Shown: positions 17,501-25,318 of the stretch, one piece after another | Position numbering within the stretch: the stretch's first letter is position 1 | Layout of the letters: every line of letters begins with the position of its first letter | From: Streptomyces sp. 378 | GTDB lineage: Bacteria; Actinomycetota; Actinomycetes; Streptomycetales; Streptomycetaceae | Direction: 5' to 3' | Assembly (NCBI RefSeq): GCF_030124145.1 | Contig: NZ_JASKMS010000006.1 | Location: forward strand, 1-64,000 | Length of the DNA stretch: 64,000 nucleotides | Notes under the pieces: model-generated | Seen by the model: the letters and a program-made list of their open reading frames with translations, nothing else | Told to the model about the DNA's origin: nothing | Databases searched by the model: none | Translations under genes and position numbers: made by a program

Positions 17501-17856
17501 GCCTTGGCGGGATCGCCGTCGGCCAGCGCCCGCAGCCCCTCGCCGGCCAGCCGGTCGAACCGGTGCAGGTCGACGTCGTCGGGCGCGGCCGTGAGCCGGT
17601 ACCCGCCCGCCGCGGAGGCCACGGCGTCCGCCCCGAGCGTCCGCCGCAACCGCGCGACCAGTGCCTGCAGCGCGCCCGGCGCGTCGGCGGGCGGGTCCGC
17701 GCCCCACACCTCGTCGACGAGCGACCCCGTGGGCACGGTGCGTCCCGCCCGCAACGCGAGCACGGTCAGCAGCGCACGCAACCGCGCCCCACCGACCGAA
17801 ACGATCGTCCCGTCGGTGCGGAGCGCCTGCGTGGTGCCGAGGATGCGGAAGTGCAC
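14578..17856 (-). CDS. Large SARP-family transcriptional regulator (BTAD, NB-ARC)
   Basis: A 1092-residue AfsR-type activator. Domains in order: OmpR-like winged helix (about 1-95, GGARLRALLTVLAL, VDEVWGADPP), bacterial transcriptional activation domain (about 97-240, DVDLHRFDRLAGEG to RALHVELLRLG), NB-ARC-like ATPase (about 262-600; Walker A GPGGAGKT at 290-297, ILDNCEH at 379-385), then an all-helical repeat region to the C-terminus (YWQMRDLRIEARNW, LEQAEAHERRGDW-like stretches). Known large SARPs use ATP binding for oligomerisation. GTG start at 17856. The drrAB-like operon is its convergent neighbour and has SARP-box-like repeats in its promoter, making it the most likely target. Confidence 0.93.
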   Translation of the reverse strand: MHFRILGTTQALRTDGTIVSVGGARLRALLTVLALRAGRTVPTGSLVDEVWGADPPADAPGALQALVARLRRTLGADAVASAAGGYRLTAAPDDVDLHRFDRLAGEGLRALADGDPAKAAVVLDDALALWHGPALADLPDRTAEAARWDIRRLDVLRARHTAALALGRAEQSLPELTALCDGHPLDEPLQALRLRALREVGRTAEALDAYEDVRRLLADRLGADPGAELRALHVELLRLGDPLLPAPAAEGPGRSAGNLRARLTSFIGRETDIETIRGDLAAARLVTLLGPGGAGKTRLSQEAAETVREAMPGGVWLAELAPVDDPDAVPEAVLTAVGARETVLYGAGSEGIRAAVADRLDDPVERLAEHCSRPRMLLILDNCEHVADAAARLTEELLARCPDLTVLATSREPLGVRGELLRPVEPLPEPVALRLLADRGAAARPGFRIGDDPEACAEICRRLDGLPLAIELAAARLRMLTPRQIADRLDDRFRLLTSGSRTVLPRQQTLRAVVDWSWDLLDEDERDVLRRLSVFAGGCDLPSAEAVCGPAALEALGSLVDRSLVVAAPPGGPADGEMRYRLLETVAEYAAERLDEAGQRADAERAHLTYFRELARTTDPLLRGPGQLAAIHRLEREYENLRTALRHAVALRDEQEALCLALSLVWYWQMRDLRIEARNWCNEVMALGPDPFTEPVRPATAVWKRCTDAQPPMTGEVLWEARRGVHLAHLACMDTELDAWQTPRSQEKLRAIARTYEPGLPQNCRLPGLLWSFAVMLTGDMDRLRVIMDASVETCRRTPGFDWELASGLQIRANFTANRTDWAGDAARDADESLEIYRRLGDAWGTAEALSARAEAHERRGDWALAAADYEAAIGHAEHLGARAQAAVLAARLGSALLEAGDGERGERLLREVIAQREDSHSEAMPAARLFLAGRLGLTGRVAEAREQLHRLRRDFRIAHFVIFDAFILGVEAWLDAEEERYDDCLDRTRRALERAADPLSAAIAPQLRAVYLTIGAGALAGLDGGHRAADAARCLGAADALLPPDHVAPRQEREARERAERRARAVLGDPAYEAAYAEGGGLSLEEAAALV

Positions 17857-17943
17857 GGGCTCATTGTCTCCGGGAGGCGGGGGCGGGTCACGGCGGTTGA
17901 CGGCGCGGCGGGCGTTCAGGGGGTGCCGGGAGCAGGCGCGGCA

Positions 17944-18540
17944 TCAGGATCCTCGGCAGCGCCGGGCGCGGCCGGCCGGAGGTGAGAGAGGGGAGTCCGT
18001 GCCCGGCACGTCCAGGGTCACCACCACCCTCGATGCGCGCGAGCGCCGTCCCCGCCCGTCTGCCGACGGCTCCGCCTCGATCTCCCCGAACCACTTCGGG
18101 CACCGGTCCACCGTCCGCAGCCGGTGCTCCCCCGGCACCGGCTCGTAGGAGCGCGAGCCCGGCGCCGTCTCGGCCCACATCCGGGTCAGCACCTGTACGG
18201 CCCGCACGTGTCCGCGGGCCTCGGGCCACTTCGCGCCGTGCCGCTCCACGCACAGCAGCCCGACCGACCGGGTCCGGCCCCCCGGTTCCGGGCGCCGGGC
18301 CTCATCGGCGAGGTCCGCCCCGAGGGCCACCGGGAGGCCTGTCTCCGCCCGCACCATCCGCACACCGCCCACGTGCTCGACGAATCCCGTGATCTCCGTG
18401 AGCCGGTCGTGCCGGCCGCCGCCCGGCGCGGTGCCGGAGTCCCGGAGCAGCAGGGGCCAGCTCACCTCGTCCCCCACCGAGAACGGCGTACCGCAGCACT
18501 CCATCTGCCAGTCCTCGTAGTACACGTGCCAGAGCCCCAT
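17944..18540 (-). CDS. DUF6578-like hypothetical protein
   Basis: A 198-residue soluble protein starting MGLWHVYYEDWQMECCGTPFSVGDEVSWPLLL, followed by repeated short beta-rich segments (ITGFVEHVGGVRMV, VGLLCVERHGAKWPEARGHVRAVQVL). This matches a Streptomyces family of unknown function. The Cys-Cys pair near the N-terminus could bind a metal. ATG at 18540 is chosen because GGAGAGGGTG lies just upstream and the extension in the same frame is antisense to the M50 gene. It is divergent from the M50 protease gene. Confidence 0.8.
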   Translation of the reverse strand: MGLWHVYYEDWQMECCGTPFSVGDEVSWPLLLRDSGTAPGGGRHDRLTEITGFVEHVGGVRMVRAETGLPVALGADLADEARRPEPGGRTRSVGLLCVERHGAKWPEARGHVRAVQVLTRMWAETAPGSRSYEPVPGEHRLRTVDRCPKWFGEIEAEPSADGRGRRSRASRVVVTLDVPGTDSPLSPPAGRARRCRGS

Positions 18541-18643
18541 GCACCCACCCTCTCCGGAACCGACCACCCGCGCGAGACGTTTTTCACCTGCGCCCAGTAC
18601 TGTCGGGCCGTCCCACCGCGTGTCCGAGAGTCCAGGGAGCCCC

Positions 18644-19444
18644 ATGACCACCGTCACCACCCGCCACAGCGAGCGGCGGATCAGTCCCGTGTTCGTCGGG
18701 ATCCTCGCCGTGACGGCGGTCACTGGATGGGCGACCTGGACCGGGTTCGCCGAGCAACCCGGCGTGGCCGTGTTCCTGTTCGTGACGGCGGCGTGGATCG
18801 TCTCGCTGTGCCTCCACGAGTACGCGCACGCTCGTACCGCGTTGCACTCAGGCGACATCACGGTGGGAGCCAAGGGCTACTTGAGCCTCAATCCTCTCGC
18901 CTACACGCACGCCCTGCTCAGCATCGTCCTCCCCGTGCTCTTCGTGATCATGGGCGGGATCGGGCTGCCCGGCGGCGCGGTGTTCATCGAGCGGGGGCGG
19001 ATCCGGGGGCGCTGGAAGCACAGCCTGATCTCGGCGGCGGGCCCGCTGACGAACGTGCTGTTCGCCGTCGTGTGCACCGCCCCGTTCTGGCTGGACGCGC
19101 TGGACGGTGTGCCGAACGACTTCCGCTTCGCGCTGGCCTTCCTCGCTCTGCTCCAGGTGACGGCCGCGCTGCTGAACTTCCTGCCGGTGCCGGGCCTGGA
19201 CGGCTACGGCGTGATCGAGCCCTGGCTGTCGTACGGCATCCGGCGCCAGGTGGAGCCGTTCGCGCCGTTCGGCCTGCTCTTCGTGTTCGCGCTGCTGTGG
19301 CTGCCGGCGGTGAACGGCGTCTTCTTCGACGTGGTCGACACGATCCTGAAGGCTCTCGGGATCAGCGACGTCGAGACGTACTGCGGTCAGGAGTTGTATC
19401 GCTTCTGGCAGGGCTCGAACGAGTTCTGCTCGGCGGCCCCCTGA
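18644..19444 (+). CDS. Site-2-protease-like M50 membrane metalloprotease
   Basis: A 266-residue integral membrane protein with six hydrophobic segments. The zinc motif HEYAH lies in the third helix (SLCLHEYAHARTA) and the second conserved motif is LNFLPVPGLDGYGVIEP, where the Asp supplies the third ligand. This is the layout of compact M50B proteases that cut substrates within the membrane. The Streptomyces role is not established. AGGGAG lies 7 nt before the ATG at 18644. Single gene. Confidence 0.9.
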   Translation: MTTVTTRHSERRISPVFVGILAVTAVTGWATWTGFAEQPGVAVFLFVTAAWIVSLCLHEYAHARTALHSGDITVGAKGYLSLNPLAYTHALLSIVLPVLFVIMGGIGLPGGAVFIERGRIRGRWKHSLISAAGPLTNVLFAVVCTAPFWLDALDGVPNDFRFALAFLALLQVTAALLNFLPVPGLDGYGVIEPWLSYGIRRQVEPFAPFGLLFVFALLWLPAVNGVFFDVVDTILKALGISDVETYCGQELYRFWQGSNEFCSAAP

Positions 19445-19454
19445 CGGGCCCGCG

Positions 19455-19634
19455 TCAGCCGGTGACGGACTTCCGCTGCTTGGCGCGCTTGGCGTAGTAC
19501 CAGCACATGTTGGACGACAGGCCCGCCAGCAGCACCCACACGATCCCCAGGAAGCTGCCCCGTGTGAAGGAGACGACGGCGGCGGCCACGGAGAGGACGC
19601 AGACGATCAGGGCGTAGAGGGCGAGGCGGGGCAT
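19455..19634 (-). CDS. Small two-helix membrane protein
   Basis: A 59-residue hypothetical protein with two hydrophobic segments (LALYALIVCVLSVAAAVVSF and LGIVWVLLAGLSSNMCWYY) and a basic C-terminus (AKRAKQRKSVTG). ATG at 19634 has AGGAG 7 nt upstream; a longer start adds 11 Pro-rich residues without support. It is convergent with the M50 gene. Function unknown; conserved-looking. Confidence 0.7.
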   Translation of the reverse strand: MPRLALYALIVCVLSVAAAVVSFTRGSFLGIVWVLLAGLSSNMCWYYAKRAKQRKSVTG

Positions 19635-19706
19635 GGGGTGGACTCCTGTCGGGGGACACGGCGGCACTGCTGCTGCCGTCCAGTGTCCCCCATGCGCCTC
19701 ACCGGC

Positions 19707-20426
19707 TCACACGTCGGTGACGCGCAGCCCCGCGTGCGCCTTGTACCGGCGGTTGACGGAGATCAGGTTCGCCACCAGCGACTCCACCTGGTGGGCGTTG
19801 CGCAGCCGCCCGGCGAAGATGCCGCGCATCCCGGGGATCCGCCCGGCCAGGGCCTGGACGATCTCGACGTCCGCCCGCGCCTCGCCGAGCACCATCACGT
19901 CGGTGTCGATCTCGTCGACCTCCGGGTCCTGGAGCAGGACGGCGGACAGGTGGTGGAAGGCGGCCGTGACCCGGGAGTCCGGGAGCAGGGCGGCGGCCTG
20001 CTCGGCGGCGCTGCCCTCCTCGGGCTTGAGCGCGTAGGCGCCCTTCTTGTCGAAGCCGAGCGGGTTGACGCAGTCGACGACGAGCTTGCCGGCCAGTTCC
20101 TCGCGCAGGGACGCGAGGGTCCGGCCGTGGCCGTCCCACGGCACGGCGACGATCACGATGTCGCTGCGGCGCGCGGTCTCGGCGTTGTCGGCGCCCTCGA
20201 CTCCGTGGCCGAGCTCCCGTGCGGCGTCCCGGGCGCGCTCGGCCGCCCGTGAGCCGATGATCACCTTCTGTCCGGCCTTGGCGAGCCGGTAGGCCAGGCC
20301 CTTGCCCTGCGGCCCGGTTCCGCCGAGCACCCCGACCACGAGTCCGGAGACGTCGGGCAGGTCCCAGGGGTCCTTGGCGGGCGCCTTCTGGGCGGTGTCG
20401 GTGGCAGCACTGTCGGTAGAGGTCAT
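19707..20426 (-). CDS. npdG: NADPH-dependent F420 reductase
   Basis: A 239-residue oxidoreductase that exchanges hydride between NADPH and coenzyme F420. The Rossmann nucleotide loop is VVGVLGGTGPQGKGLAYRLAKAG (family form GGTGxxGxGLA), then VIIGSRAAERA for the NADP phosphate, IVIVAVPWDGH, LVVDCVNPLGF and the conserved end GIFAGRLRNAHQVESLVANLISVNRRYK. About 25 N-terminal residues are a Streptomyces-type extension. The codon at 20426 is preceded by TAGAGT 7 nt upstream on the minus strand, a possible leaderless promoter; no clear ribosome site is present. Confidence 0.94.
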   Translation of the reverse strand: MTSTDSAATDTAQKAPAKDPWDLPDVSGLVVGVLGGTGPQGKGLAYRLAKAGQKVIIGSRAAERARDAARELGHGVEGADNAETARRSDIVIVAVPWDGHGRTLASLREELAGKLVVDCVNPLGFDKKGAYALKPEEGSAAEQAAALLPDSRVTAAFHHLSAVLLQDPEVDEIDTDVMVLGEARADVEIVQALAGRIPGMRGIFAGRLRNAHQVESLVANLISVNRRYKAHAGLRVTDV

Positions 20427-20464
20427 GGCCCCGACTCTACGACCGCGCCGCCGCCCCCCTCGGC

Positions 20465-21538
20465 TCAGGTCAGCTCCGTCACGGGCACCCGCCGGAAGGT
20501 GATCGTCTCGTAGGCGCCGAAGTCGCCGGTCTCGTACAGCAGGCCCACGGTGTCCGCGTCGATCCGTACGAGATCCGAGTAGGCGGCGGGCAGGCCGTCC
20601 ACCGTGTACGCCGGGCGCCAGGTGGTGCCGCCGTCGGTGGAGGCGCGGATCGTCATCAGGGCGCGGAACCCGGGGTCGGCGGGGCCGGAGTAGAGGAGCA
20701 GGTCGGGCTCGCCGAGCTGGAGGACGGCGGCCTGGCAGACGGGGGCGACGAGTCCGGCCTGCGGGCGGAAGGGCTTCACCAGGGTCTGTCCGCCGTCGGC
20801 CGAGTGGGCGTCGGCCCGCGTGCCGGGCGAAGGCGAGTCGTTGCGGGTGTTGAAGTAGACGCGGCCGTCGGGCAGTTCGGCGGCGGTGGTCTCGTTGGCG
20901 TTGACGTAGCCGTCGGTGTTGTCGTCGACGTAGCCGATGCGCCAGGTCGCTCCCCGGTCGTCGCTGAGCAGGCAGTGGCCGCCGTTGTACCGGCCCTCGG
21001 TGCCGTTGTCCGTGCCGGTGGGCGGCAGGGAGTGGTTGGCGGGGACGACGACCCTGCCGGTGCTCAGCTGGATCGCGTGGCCGGGGGTGGTGGCGTACCA
21101 GCGCCACTCGGGCCGCTTGGTCTCCCGGGTGATCTCCCTGGGCGCCGACCAGGTGCGGCCTTCGTCGTCGCTGTGCCGCACCCAGACCCGGCGCCCGTCC
21201 GCCGCGCTCACCGTGCCGCGCCGGATGGCGTCCTCGGTGGCCGGGGCCGCGTTGCGCACGTGCACGAGAAGGACGCGGCCGGTGTCGAGGACGACCGGGG
21301 CCGGGTTGCCGGCGAGGGCGTCGCCGTGGTGTGCGGCGACCTGGAGCGGGCCCCAGGTGCGGCCGCCGTCCGAGGAGCGTTTGAGTACGACGTCGATGTT
21401 CCCGAAGTCGTCCCGGGAGCCGACCCGGCCCTCGCAGAAGGCGAGCAGGTCTCCGGTGCCGGTGGCGACGACGGCGGGGATACGGAAACTGGCGTACCCC
21501 TCCTGTCCGGCGCGGAAGGGGACGCTGGTCTCGGTCAT
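20465..21538 (-). CDS. Sialidase-like BNR-repeat protein (GH33 type)
   Basis: A 357-residue six-bladed propeller: the FRIP motif (ASFRIPAVV, Arg of the arginine triad) near residue 20 and Asp-boxes SSDGGRTWG, SDDEGRTWS, SDDRGATWR, SADGGQT and STDGGTTWR. AYSDLVRIDADTVGLLYETG near the end supplies the usual Tyr/Glu pair. Unlike most bacterial sialidases there is no signal peptide, so it appears cytosolic. Substrate may be another nonulosonate or a sugar acid. ATG at 21538 follows GGAGGAA. It is 38 bp upstream of npdG on the same strand. Confidence 0.88.
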   Translation of the reverse strand: MTETSVPFRAGQEGYASFRIPAVVATGTGDLLAFCEGRVGSRDDFGNIDVVLKRSSDGGRTWGPLQVAAHHGDALAGNPAPVVLDTGRVLLVHVRNAAPATEDAIRRGTVSAADGRRVWVRHSDDEGRTWSAPREITRETKRPEWRWYATTPGHAIQLSTGRVVVPANHSLPPTGTDNGTEGRYNGGHCLLSDDRGATWRIGYVDDNTDGYVNANETTAAELPDGRVYFNTRNDSPSPGTRADAHSADGGQTLVKPFRPQAGLVAPVCQAAVLQLGEPDLLLYSGPADPGFRALMTIRASTDGGTTWRPAYTVDGLPAAYSDLVRIDADTVGLLYETGDFGAYETITFRRVPVTELT

Positions 21539-21656
21539 CGGCGGGTTCCTCCGGGCGTTCGACAGCGGTACGCGTGACCGGTCGGTCTACCCAGGCCGGG
21601 CGAATGCGTGGTGAACTCCACGTCACGAGTGCCCGGTGGGGGCAGGATGCGGCCCC

Positions 21657-22259
21657 ATGGATGCGGTACGGGTCGCGCTGCTGCGGGAAGTGCTCGCCGG
21701 GACGGAGTGGCTGGGGGCCACCCGGCGGTTCGCGGGGGCGCTGCGCGGCTCGGTGGTGTCGCACGGGGGCGGGCTGCTGCTCGTCGGCACCCCGGAGTAC
21801 GAGCCCTGGCATCTCGCCGCTCATCTGGTGGACGAGGCCGCCTGGTCGGGCACGCCGGAGCTGGCCCCGACGCTGGTGCGGCACGCCGCCCGCCCCTCGG
21901 ATCCGGCGCACCTGGCGGTCGGTCTGGGCCGGTTGGAGGCGGCGCGGCGGGGCGAGACGTTGCTGGTGGTCGCCCCCGGGAATTCCGCCGCGCCACTCCT
22001 CGAACGGGTGTCCGGCGCACGCCGTGCCGGTGCGACGGTCCTGACGCTCGGCCCGGGGCGGGGGGAGCTCGCGTCCGTGGCGCACGAGACGCTGCCCGTC
22101 CCCGACGGCTCGGAGCTGGACCTCGACACGGTGCAGCACCTGGTGAGCGCGGCGGCCGGGGAGAACGCCCTGCCGACCCCGCGGGGGCGGCACCGTTTCC
22201 GGGACCGGATGGCGCGGCTGGCGGAGCAGCTGACGGCACCGCCACCGGCCCGCTGGTGA
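21657..22259 (+). CDS. SIS-fold-like hypothetical protein
   Basis: A 200-residue soluble protein. The middle resembles a sugar-isomerase (SIS) Rossmann-type fold: GETLLVVAPGNSAAPLLERVSGARRAGATVLTLG followed by ELASVAHETLPVP, where a Ser-rich phosphate loop would be expected; here the loop is GNSAAP. No catalytic residues can be named. ATG at 21657 has GGCAGGA upstream; a GTG 21 bp earlier is possible. Divergent from the sialidase gene, which may be meaningful since SIS proteins often act on amino sugars. That link is speculative. Confidence 0.72.
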   Translation: MDAVRVALLREVLAGTEWLGATRRFAGALRGSVVSHGGGLLLVGTPEYEPWHLAAHLVDEAAWSGTPELAPTLVRHAARPSDPAHLAVGLGRLEAARRGETLLVVAPGNSAAPLLERVSGARRAGATVLTLGPGRGELASVAHETLPVPDGSELDLDTVQHLVSAAAGENALPTPRGRHRFRDRMARLAEQLTAPPPARW

Positions 22260-22329
22260 TCCGGGAGCGGCACCCGGACGTCACGGACGCCCGGGACCGC
22301 GGCTGCCGCGGCCCCGGGCACGGGTGGGA

Positions 22330-22563
22330 TCAGTTCTCGTCGTCCCGGCCGCCCGCCGGGGCGTCGTGCCACTTGGGGTCGTTCTCCCACTGGAGGTTGC
22401 GCTCACGGGCGGTCGCCATCGCGTGTTCGGCCTCCGGGCGGGAGGCGTAGGGCCCGAACCGGTCCTTGTTGGGGCACTCCGGCCCCTCCTCGACCTTCTT
22501 GTGCTCCAGGCAGTAGTACCACTCACCCGGCTTGCCGACCGTCCGCTTCTTGAACAGGGCCAT
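22330..22563 (-). CDS. Small conserved Streptomyces protein
   Basis: A 77-residue protein starting [30 protein letters not shown] and containing [20 protein letters not shown], a short helical stretch reminiscent of one half of a SPOR-like fold. Two cysteines (residues 18 and 30) could pair or bind metal. ATG at 22563 follows GAGAGGAG on the minus strand. It is divergent from map with 58 bp between starts. Function unknown. Confidence 0.78.
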   Translation of the reverse strand: MALFKKRTVGKPGEWYYCLEHKKVEEGPECPNKDRFGPYASRPEAEHAMATARERNLQWENDPKWHDAPAGGRDDEN

Positions 22564-22621
22564 GACCAGCTCCTCTCGCCTTCGACATGTTCCCCCGTGG
22601 CCGCTGGTTAGACTCGCTGGC

Positions 22622-23479
22622 ATGTCTGGCCAGTCGCTGCTCGTCCCAGGGGAGCTGTCCCCCACCCGTTCCGTGCCCGGAAACATCCGCCGTCCCGAGT
22701 ATGTCGGCAAACCCGCGCCGACGCCCTACACCGGACCGGAGGTGCAGACGCCCGAGACGATCGAGGCGATGCGCGTGGCCGGCCGGATCGCCGCCCGGGC
22801 GATGGCGGAGGCCGCGAAGCTGATCGCCCCCGGGGTGACCACGGACGAGTTGGACAAGGTGGCGCACGAATACATGTGCGACCACGGCGCCTACCCCTCC
22901 ACTCTGGGCTACCGCGGCTTCCCGAAGTCGCTGTGCGCGAGCGTCAACGAGGTCATCTGCCACGGCATCCCGGACTCGACCGTGCTGCGCGACGGCGACA
23001 TCGTCAACCTCGACGTGACGGCGTACATCGGCGGTGTGCACGGCGACAACAACGCCACGTACCTGGTGGGTGACGTCGACGAGCAGTCGCGGCTGCTGGT
23101 GGAGCGGACCCGGGAGTCCCTGGAGCGGGCCATCAAGGCGGTCAGGCCGGGCCGGCAGATCAACATCATCGGCCGGGTCATCGAGTCGTACGCCAAACGA
23201 TTCGGCTATGGCGTGGTCCGGGACTTCACCGGGCACGGCATCAACTCGTCGTTCCACTCGGGCCTGATCATCCCGCACTACGACAGCCCGCACGCGACGA
23301 CCGTCATCCAGCCCGGCATGACGTTCACGATCGAGCCGATGCTGACGCTGGGGACGCACGAGTACGACATGTGGGACGACGGCTGGACGGTCGTCACGAA
23401 GGACCGCAAGCGGACGGCCCAGTTCGAGCACACGCTCGTGGTGACGGACACGGGCGCGGAGATCCTCACGCTGCCGTAG
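22622..23479 (+). CDS. map: Type I methionine aminopeptidase
   Basis: A 285-residue cytosolic enzyme removing initiator Met. Pita-bread fold motifs are all present: [20 protein letters not shown] (His), [23 protein letters not shown] (two metal Asp), [13 protein letters not shown] (His), [10 protein letters not shown] (Glu) and QFEHTLVVT (Glu). The N-terminal 35 residues ([26 protein letters not shown]) are the extension seen in actinobacterial MetAP-c. A -10-like TAGACT at 22609-22614 lies 7 nt before the ATG, suggesting leaderless expression; no SD is visible. Confidence 0.97.
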   Translation: MSGQSLLVPGELSPTRSVPGNIRRPEYVGKPAPTPYTGPEVQTPETIEAMRVAGRIAARAMAEAAKLIAPGVTTDELDKVAHEYMCDHGAYPSTLGYRGFPKSLCASVNEVICHGIPDSTVLRDGDIVNLDVTAYIGGVHGDNNATYLVGDVDEQSRLLVERTRESLERAIKAVRPGRQINIIGRVIESYAKRFGYGVVRDFTGHGINSSFHSGLIIPHYDSPHATTVIQPGMTFTIEPMLTLGTHEYDMWDDGWTVVTKDRKRTAQFEHTLVVTDTGAEILTLP

Positions 23480-23506
23480 CCGGCCTCCCCCGCACACACC
23501 ACCGCA

Positions 23507-23537
23507 CGGCCCGCTCTCCTCCCCGGGGGGCGGGTCG
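23507..23537 (+). terminator. Hairpin after map
   Basis: CGGCCCGC pairs with GCGGGTCG (one G-U) around a 15-nt loop that can itself pair CCCC with GGGG. It lies 28 nt after the map stop. There is no U-tract. Confidence 0.5.
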
Positions 23538-23555
23538 TTCCTCTCGGCGTCAGGT

Positions 23556-23580
23556 TTTTACCGACAGCCCGTCGGGAAAA
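23556..23580. promoter_or_regulatory. Extended dyad before heme oxygenase gene
   Basis: TTTTACCGAC and GTCGGGAAAA flank a 5-bp centre (one mismatch in 10). It ends 8 bp before the ATG, so it also covers the ribosome site. Heme oxygenases are usually iron-controlled, so an iron or heme regulator is a reasonable but unproven guess. Confidence 0.4.
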
Positions 23581-23588
23581 GTACGCCC

Positions 23589-24236
23589 ATGGAATCCTTC
23601 TCGACGCTCCTTCGGACCGCCTCCCGCGAGCAGCACGAGGAGGTCCGGGGCTCGACCTTCATCGGCGACCTGCTGGGGCACAAACTGGGGGTCGACGCGT
23701 ACGCGCGCTACACGGAGCAGCTGTGGTTCGTGTACGGCGCGCTGGAGGCCGGCGCCCGGAAGCTGGCCGGTGACCCGGTGGCCGGCCCCTTCGTCCGCCC
23801 GGAGCTGTTCCGCGTGACGGAGCTGGAGCGGGACCTGGAGTACCTGCGTGGCCCCGGCTGGCGCACGACGGCCGACGCGCTGCCGGCCACGCTGGAGTAC
23901 GCGGAGCGGATCACCGCATGCGCCCGCACCTGGCCGGCCGGCTACATCGCCCACCACTACACCCGCTACCTCGGCGACCTCTCCGGCGGGCAGATCATCC
24001 GCGACACGGCCGAGAAGACGTGGGGCTTTTCGAAGAAGGGCGACGGGGTCCGCTTCTACGTCTTCGAGGAGATCCCCAACCCGGCCGCCTTCAAGCGGAC
24101 CTACTGCGCGCTGCTGGACGCGGTGCCCGGTGACGAACTGGAGCGGCAGCGGATCGTGGCCGAGTGCAAGCGGGCGTACGGGCTGAACAACAAGATGTTC
24201 GAGGCGCTGGGCGAGGAATTCCCCCTGACGGCGTGA
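23589..24236 (+). CDS. Heme oxygenase (biliverdin-producing)
   Basis: A 215-residue HO-1-type all-helical enzyme that opens heme to biliverdin, CO and iron, for iron release in the cytosol. The proximal heme ligand is His16 in LRTASREQHEEV; the distal helix carries HHYTRYLGDLSGGQ, with the flexible Gly-Gly over heme. KRTYCALLDAVPGDE and ECKRAYGLNNKMFEAL complete the family pattern. Length is normal. GGGAAAAG before the ATG is the only ribosome-site candidate and lies in the dyad at 23556-23580. Single gene, followed by a strong hairpin; no heme importer is adjacent. Confidence 0.95.
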   Translation: MESFSTLLRTASREQHEEVRGSTFIGDLLGHKLGVDAYARYTEQLWFVYGALEAGARKLAGDPVAGPFVRPELFRVTELERDLEYLRGPGWRTTADALPATLEYAERITACARTWPAGYIAHHYTRYLGDLSGGQIIRDTAEKTWGFSKKGDGVRFYVFEEIPNPAAFKRTYCALLDAVPGDELERQRIVAECKRAYGLNNKMFEALGEEFPLTA

Positions 24237-24242
24237 ACGGGC

Positions 24243-24273
24243 GGGGCCCCCTCGCGCACGGCGAGGGGGCCCC
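24243..24273. terminator. Strong two-sided hairpin after heme oxygenase
   Basis: A perfect 13-bp stem (GGGGCCCCCTCGC and its complement) with a 5-nt loop, 7 nt after the stop codon. It can also serve the convergent small secreted-protein gene. Confidence 0.8.
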
Positions 24274-24309
24274 GGGTGCCGGCTCGGGAGTCAGCCGGTC
24301 CTGTGCCGC

Positions 24310-24519
24310 TCAGATGTCGAACGGGCCGTTGTGGCAGACGGCCCCGCCCCACTCGATCTCGGCGGTCTCGGCCTCCAGCTCGCCGAAGTACGGGCTGCAC
24401 GCCACGTGGTGGTCGTCGCGGTACTCCTGACCGTCGTCGTCGGCGGAGGCCGTCGCCGCACCGGTGGCGGACAGGGCGGCGGTGAGGGCGACGACGGCCA
24501 GAGCGGATCGAATGCGCAT
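24310..24519 (-). CDS. Small secreted protein
   Basis: A 69-residue precursor with a clear signal peptide (RIRSALAVVALTAALSATGAATASA, cleavage after ASA near residue 26) and a 43-residue acidic mature part with two cysteines (VACSPYFG and AVCHNGPF) that may form a disulfide. No family recognised. ATG at 24519; GAGTGGAA upstream is a weak ribosome site. A long open frame extends upstream but the signal peptide fixes the real start. Confidence 0.7.
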   Translation of the reverse strand: MRIRSALAVVALTAALSATGAATASADDDGQEYRDDHHVACSPYFGELEAETAEIEWGGAVCHNGPFDI

Positions 24520-24617
24520 GAGATTCCACTCGCGGTGGCGCTTGGTCACGCCCAGAGGTCCCCGCTCGCCGCCTCGCACACACGCGGTTCCACCCGTACG
24601 GACGCGCTCCGCCCGGG

Positions 24618-25277
24618 TCAGCGTTCCAGGTGCACCCGGCCGCCGACCTCGGTCCACCCGTACGGCTGGGGCGCGGTCAGGATCTGCGAGCCCGCGCCCT
24701 GGGTGATGTTGAGGGCCCGGCCGAGCCGGTCGGTGAGCAGCAGAGCCGCGGCCCCCGTCGCCTCGTCCTCGTCGATGCCGTCGCCCCGGCCGGGGAAGGC
24801 CCGGGCCCGGATCCGCCCGGCGGGCTCGTCCTCCCACGCCCAGGCGTACACCCACTCCCCCGGCGGCGGCACGGCCAGGTCGTCGACCTCGGCGGCCGTG
24901 CCGTACTGCCGCAGCGTCCGCGCCGGCACCCACTCCGCGCGGGCCTCGATCCAGCAGAACTCCCCGTCCTGCCGGGCACCGACCACTCCGGCGGGCGTGA
25001 CCAGCTCGGGCACGTCCAGCAGCCATGCCGCCCCCACGCAGGGATGCCCGGCGAAGGGCAGCCGCAGTGTCGGCGTGTAGATGTCGATCACTCCGCGCTC
25101 GGGGTCGTCGACGAACACGGTCTCGCTGAACCCGACCTTCGCGGCGAACGCCTGCCGCTCGTCCCGCTCGGGCAGCACGGACCCTTCGCGCACGACCCCG
25201 AGCTCATTGCCGTACCCACCGTTCGGTCCGCAGAAGACGCGCAGCATGTCGTAGTCAGTCACGAGGGGAATTCTCAC
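24618..25277 (-). CDS. PhzF-family isomerase/epimerase-like protein
   Basis: A 219-residue protein of the PhzF (diaminopimelate-epimerase fold) superfamily. The general acid/base Glu is present in GFSETVFVD (residue 52) and the oxyanion-type motif is PFAGHPCVGAAW. DEDEATGAAALLLTDRLGR matches the second half-domain. Cellular substrate is unknown; most PhzF paralogues outside phenazine clusters are uncharacterised, and no phenazine genes are nearby. I choose the GTG at 25277 (VRIPLVTDYD); a GTG at 25292 and one at 25262 are alternatives, none with a strong ribosome site. Confidence 0.82.
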   Translation of the reverse strand: MRIPLVTDYDMLRVFCGPNGGYGNELGVVREGSVLPERDERQAFAAKVGFSETVFVDDPERGVIDIYTPTLRLPFAGHPCVGAAWLLDVPELVTPAGVVGARQDGEFCWIEARAEWVPARTLRQYGTAAEVDDLAVPPPGEWVYAWAWEDEPAGRIRARAFPGRGDGIDEDEATGAAALLLTDRLGRALNITQGAGSQILTAPQPYGWTEVGGRVHLER

Positions 25278-25318
25278 ATCGCCGGGGCGCACGCCGAGGA
25301 CGGCCAGGACCCGGCCAC

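Noticed and set aside
19707..22193. One continuous minus-strand frame of 828 codons joining sialidase antisense-frame and npdG
   Set aside because: Only the last 239 codons (NpdG) are protein-like; the rest is out of frame with the true sialidase gene and has no start signal.
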